This document shows, piece by piece, positions 32,540-34,068 of a stretch of DNA of 34,068 nucleotides. The DNA comes from Rhodothermaceae bacterium. Lineage in GTDB: Bacteria > Bacteroidota > Rhodothermia > Rhodothermales > JAHQVL01. The notes under the pieces were generated by a model. That model did not search any database. It was not told where the DNA came from and saw only the letters and a list, made by a program, of their open reading frames with translations. The translations under genes were made by a program, and so were the position numbers. The stretch covers positions 1 through 34,068 of the forward strand of contig JAHQVL010000052.1 of NCBI GenBank assembly GCA_019634345.1, read 5' to 3'. The stretch's first letter is position 1. Every line of letters begins with the position of its first letter.

Positions 32540-33607
32540 TTACGTGGCAGCAATCAGGTTCTCCGTTGTTTTGGATTGCAGAAAACCTTGTTTTACTAAC
32601 AATTCGGCATTTAATATAGCACCTCCAGCAGCTCCACGCACTGTATTGTGAGATAAAACGATACACTTTATGTCCAATATCTCGCAAGGCCGAATACGAC
32701 CTACGGACACCGTCATGCCATTGCCAAGGCCCACGTGCCGGCGCGGTTGTGGGTATCGTTCATCCTCAAAGACTTCTATAAACTGGGCGGGTGCTGACGG
32801 TAATCCCATCTTTGCTAACGGAGATTCGTAGGTACGCAGCGCCTCTTTAACATCATCCGGAGACACTCTCGTTCCAAACTTAATGGAAACACACTCAAGA
32901 TGTCCATCTAAAACAGCAACTCGATTACATTGAGCGCTGACAGGGAAAGAAGCTTCTTCAATTGCTCCAGCCTCGTAAGCACCCAGGAGCTTAAGGGGCT
33001 CTTCCACCAGCTTATCCTCTTCCCCTTTAATAAACGGAACCACATTACCTGTGATATCCAGCGAAGACACGCCAGGATACCCTGCACCGGAGAGCGCCTG
33101 CATTGTAACAACTTGAACAGCCTCTATACCGAAGGCATCATACAACGGTTTAAGGGCACAAACGAGCCCAACCGTAGAGCAATTCGGATTCGTAACGATA
33201 TATCCATCGCTTCCCCAGGACTGCTCTTTGATCAATGCTGTGTGAGACGGATTAACCTCGGGAATCAACAGCGGCACTTGGGGATGCATCCTGTAATTCT
33301 TAGCGTTCGAAATCACTGGATAGCCGGCTCGTGCAAAGGCCTCCTCAGCCTCCCCTGCCACAGATGAATCCAGGCCGGAAAACACAAAATCACAATCAAA
33401 ACCAGGGACTGTCTCCTTTACAATTTGGTTTGCAATGGACTCAGGCATTGATTCCGCAGCTATCCAATTTGCGGCTTCTTTGTACGTCTTACCAGCCGAT
33501 CTGCTGGAAGCGGCGAGATGGGTCACATTGAACCAGGGATGGTTCTCAAGTAAGGTAACAAATTTTTGTCCGACGGCGCCCGTTGCGCCAAGTATGCCAA
33601 CGTTCAT
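32540..33607 (-). CDS. asd: Aspartate-semialdehyde dehydrogenase
   Basis: A 355-residue enzyme that reduces L-aspartyl phosphate to L-aspartate 4-semialdehyde with NADPH, for lysine, threonine and methionine synthesis. It has the NADP-binding GILGATGAVGQKF, the catalytic Cys in TNPNCSTVG, the substrate-binding Arg region around SAQCNRVAV, and the C-terminal HNTVRGAAGGAILNAELL. The shape is of the archaeal/fungal-type subfamily (as also found in Bacteroidota and relatives) rather than the E. coli type. I start at ATG 33607; the TTG at 33622 would add five residues, lies inside a repeat leader and is less likely. The aspartokinase gene is upstream and transcribed in the same direction, as expected for the pathway. 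The leader contains GTTCAAR heptamers. Confidence 0.95.
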   Translation of the reverse strand: MNVGILGATGAVGQKFVTLLENHPWFNVTHLAASSRSAGKTYKEAANWIAAESMPESIANQIVKETVPGFDCDFVFSGLDSSVAGEAEEAFARAGYPVISNAKNYRMHPQVPLLIPEVNPSHTALIKEQSWGSDGYIVTNPNCSTVGLVCALKPLYDAFGIEAVQVVTMQALSGAGYPGVSSLDITGNVVPFIKGEEDKLVEEPLKLLGAYEAGAIEEASFPVSAQCNRVAVLDGHLECVSIKFGTRVSPDDVKEALRTYESPLAKMGLPSAPAQFIEVFEDERYPQPRRHVGLGNGMTVSVGRIRPCEILDIKCIVLSHNTVRGAAGGAILNAELLVKQGFLQSKTTENLIAAT

Positions 33608-33616
33608 TGATTTTGA

Positions 33617-33665
33617 GTTCAAAGTTCAAGGTTCAAAGTTCAAGGTTCAAGGTTCAAGGTTCAAG
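33617..33665. repeat. Seven tandem GTTCAAR heptamers
   Basis: Seven successive 7-bp units read GTTCAAA or GTTCAAG. They start 10 bases upstream of the asd ATG, so on the minus strand they are part of the asd leader, with a complementary cluster at 33713-33741. Confidence 0.92.
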
Positions 33666-33741
33666 GTTAATGTTCAGGGTTTAATGTTGGTATAGAATCT
33701 TCCAATAACCAACCTTGAACCTTAAACTTTGAACCTTGAAC
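33624..33741. repeat. Long inverted repeat built of GTTCAAG units
   Basis: The arms 33624-33652 and 33713-33741 are complementary at 28 of 29 positions, with a 60-base loop. They lie between aspartokinase and asd and could form a long stem in the transcript or template. Confidence 0.85.
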
Positions 33742-33771
33742 GGTATCAACAAGCAATCGCTTGTTGATACC
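33742..33771. terminator. Perfect 12-bp hairpin containing the aspartokinase stop codon
   Basis: GGTATCAACAAG (33742-33753) and CTTGTTGATACC (33760-33771) pair perfectly with a six-base loop. The last codons and stop of the minus-strand aspartokinase are within it. No T-tract follows in the minus direction. Confidence 0.6.
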
Positions 33772-34068
33772 TCCTAGGATGTACTTCAGTACCCGGCTTA
33801 TCGGGTGTGTCAATACTACGGACGATGAGTGGGATGCGGGCTCCGATCAAGGGATCCAGTGCCTTTCGGTGTAAGCCCATTTTTCCTGCCTTGTTCCAGG
33901 ATAACACGTCTTCCATAATGATGTAATCCAGCCTCTTGGCTTTGGGATCTACGTTTGGATCACTGGTATACACCCCATCAACGTCGGTCCATCGTTCTAA
34001 CTTTGAGGCGCCTATACCTGCCGCCAAAAGGGAAGCACTGTAATCGCTCCCTCCTCTTCCCAACGTAG
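33746..34068 (-). CDS. Aspartokinase, C-terminal part (partial at window edge)
   Basis: A partial aspartate kinase running off the right edge. The frame continues to the edge (it reads TLGRGGSDYSAS from the edge); TTG at 34063 is not a real start. Visible are the kinase motif GRGGSDYSA, WTDVDGVYTSDP, the GLHRKALDP segment (usually LHPxA) and IVRSIDTPDKPGT, which marks the end of the catalytic domain. The protein stops about 10 residues later at TGA, so no ACT regulatory domains follow in this frame. It phosphorylates aspartate in the first step of lysine/threonine/methionine synthesis; asd follows downstream on the same strand. If ACT domains are truly absent, allosteric feedback may be lost or supplied by another protein. 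Confidence 0.9.
   Translation of the reverse strand, partial: TLGRGGSDYSASLLAAGIGASKLERWTDVDGVYTSDPNVDPKAKRLDYIIMEDVLSWNKAGKMGLHRKALDPLIGARIPLIVRSIDTPDKPGTEVHPRRYQQAIAC

Overview
The window looks like a chromosomal segment of a free-living, probably marine bacterium of the Bacteroidota/Rhodothermota/Balneolota type. This is inferred from a ligand-sensing propeller histidine kinase, many lipoproteins, sulfatases, moderate GC and few Shine-Dalgarno sequences. No 16S or other phylogenetic marker is present, so the assignment is only an impression.

Layout. Bases 116-4084 (+) carry a histone-deacetylase-like deacylase, tryptophanase and a lipoprotein-type sulfatase. They converge on a small lipoprotein and a charged coiled-coil secreted protein (4092-5100, -). 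Bases 5177-17689 (-) form a long catabolic block. Read 5'->3' on the minus strand it encodes an SDR dehydrogenase, an L-rhamnose-mutarotase-family protein, a planctomycete-type DUF1549/DUF1553 cytochrome protein, a Tat-exported DUF1501 protein, a 906-residue propeller/cytochrome c protein, a second sulfatase, a 2-keto-3-deoxy-pentonate dehydratase (FAH fold) and alpha-ketoglutarate semialdehyde dehydrogenase. The picture is desulfation and oxidation of sulfated sugars outside the cytoplasm, then a non-phosphorylative pentonate route ending in 2-oxoglutarate. A GT2 glycosyltransferase and a DHA2-type MFS exporter follow (17798-20051, -), then a divergent cytoplasmic hybrid kinase (20160-22526, +).

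The least ordinary region is 22667-27375 (+). An XRE-type regulator, with an inactive IrrE-like core and a C-terminal Cys cluster, precedes a 65-residue Cys-tailed candidate precursor peptide that has a good Shine-Dalgarno. Two tandem hairpins follow. Next come three overlapping ORFs in three different frames that together equal one fused azoline-forming cyclodehydratase: a RiPP recognition domain, a zinc-binding E1-like remnant and a YcaO domain. The YcaO part has lost several signature residues and its C-terminal tail. This is either a decaying, a split or a frameshift-decoded RiPP (TOMM) locus.

A two-component pair (LuxR-type regulator and propeller/Y_Y_Y sensor kinase, 27389-31309, -) converges on it. 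The right end has eight 42-bp tandem repeats, tRNA-Gly(GCC) with a strong terminator, a GNAT acetyltransferase, aspartate-semialdehyde dehydrogenase, a GTTCAAR heptamer repeat leader, and the end of an aspartokinase that appears to lack ACT domains.
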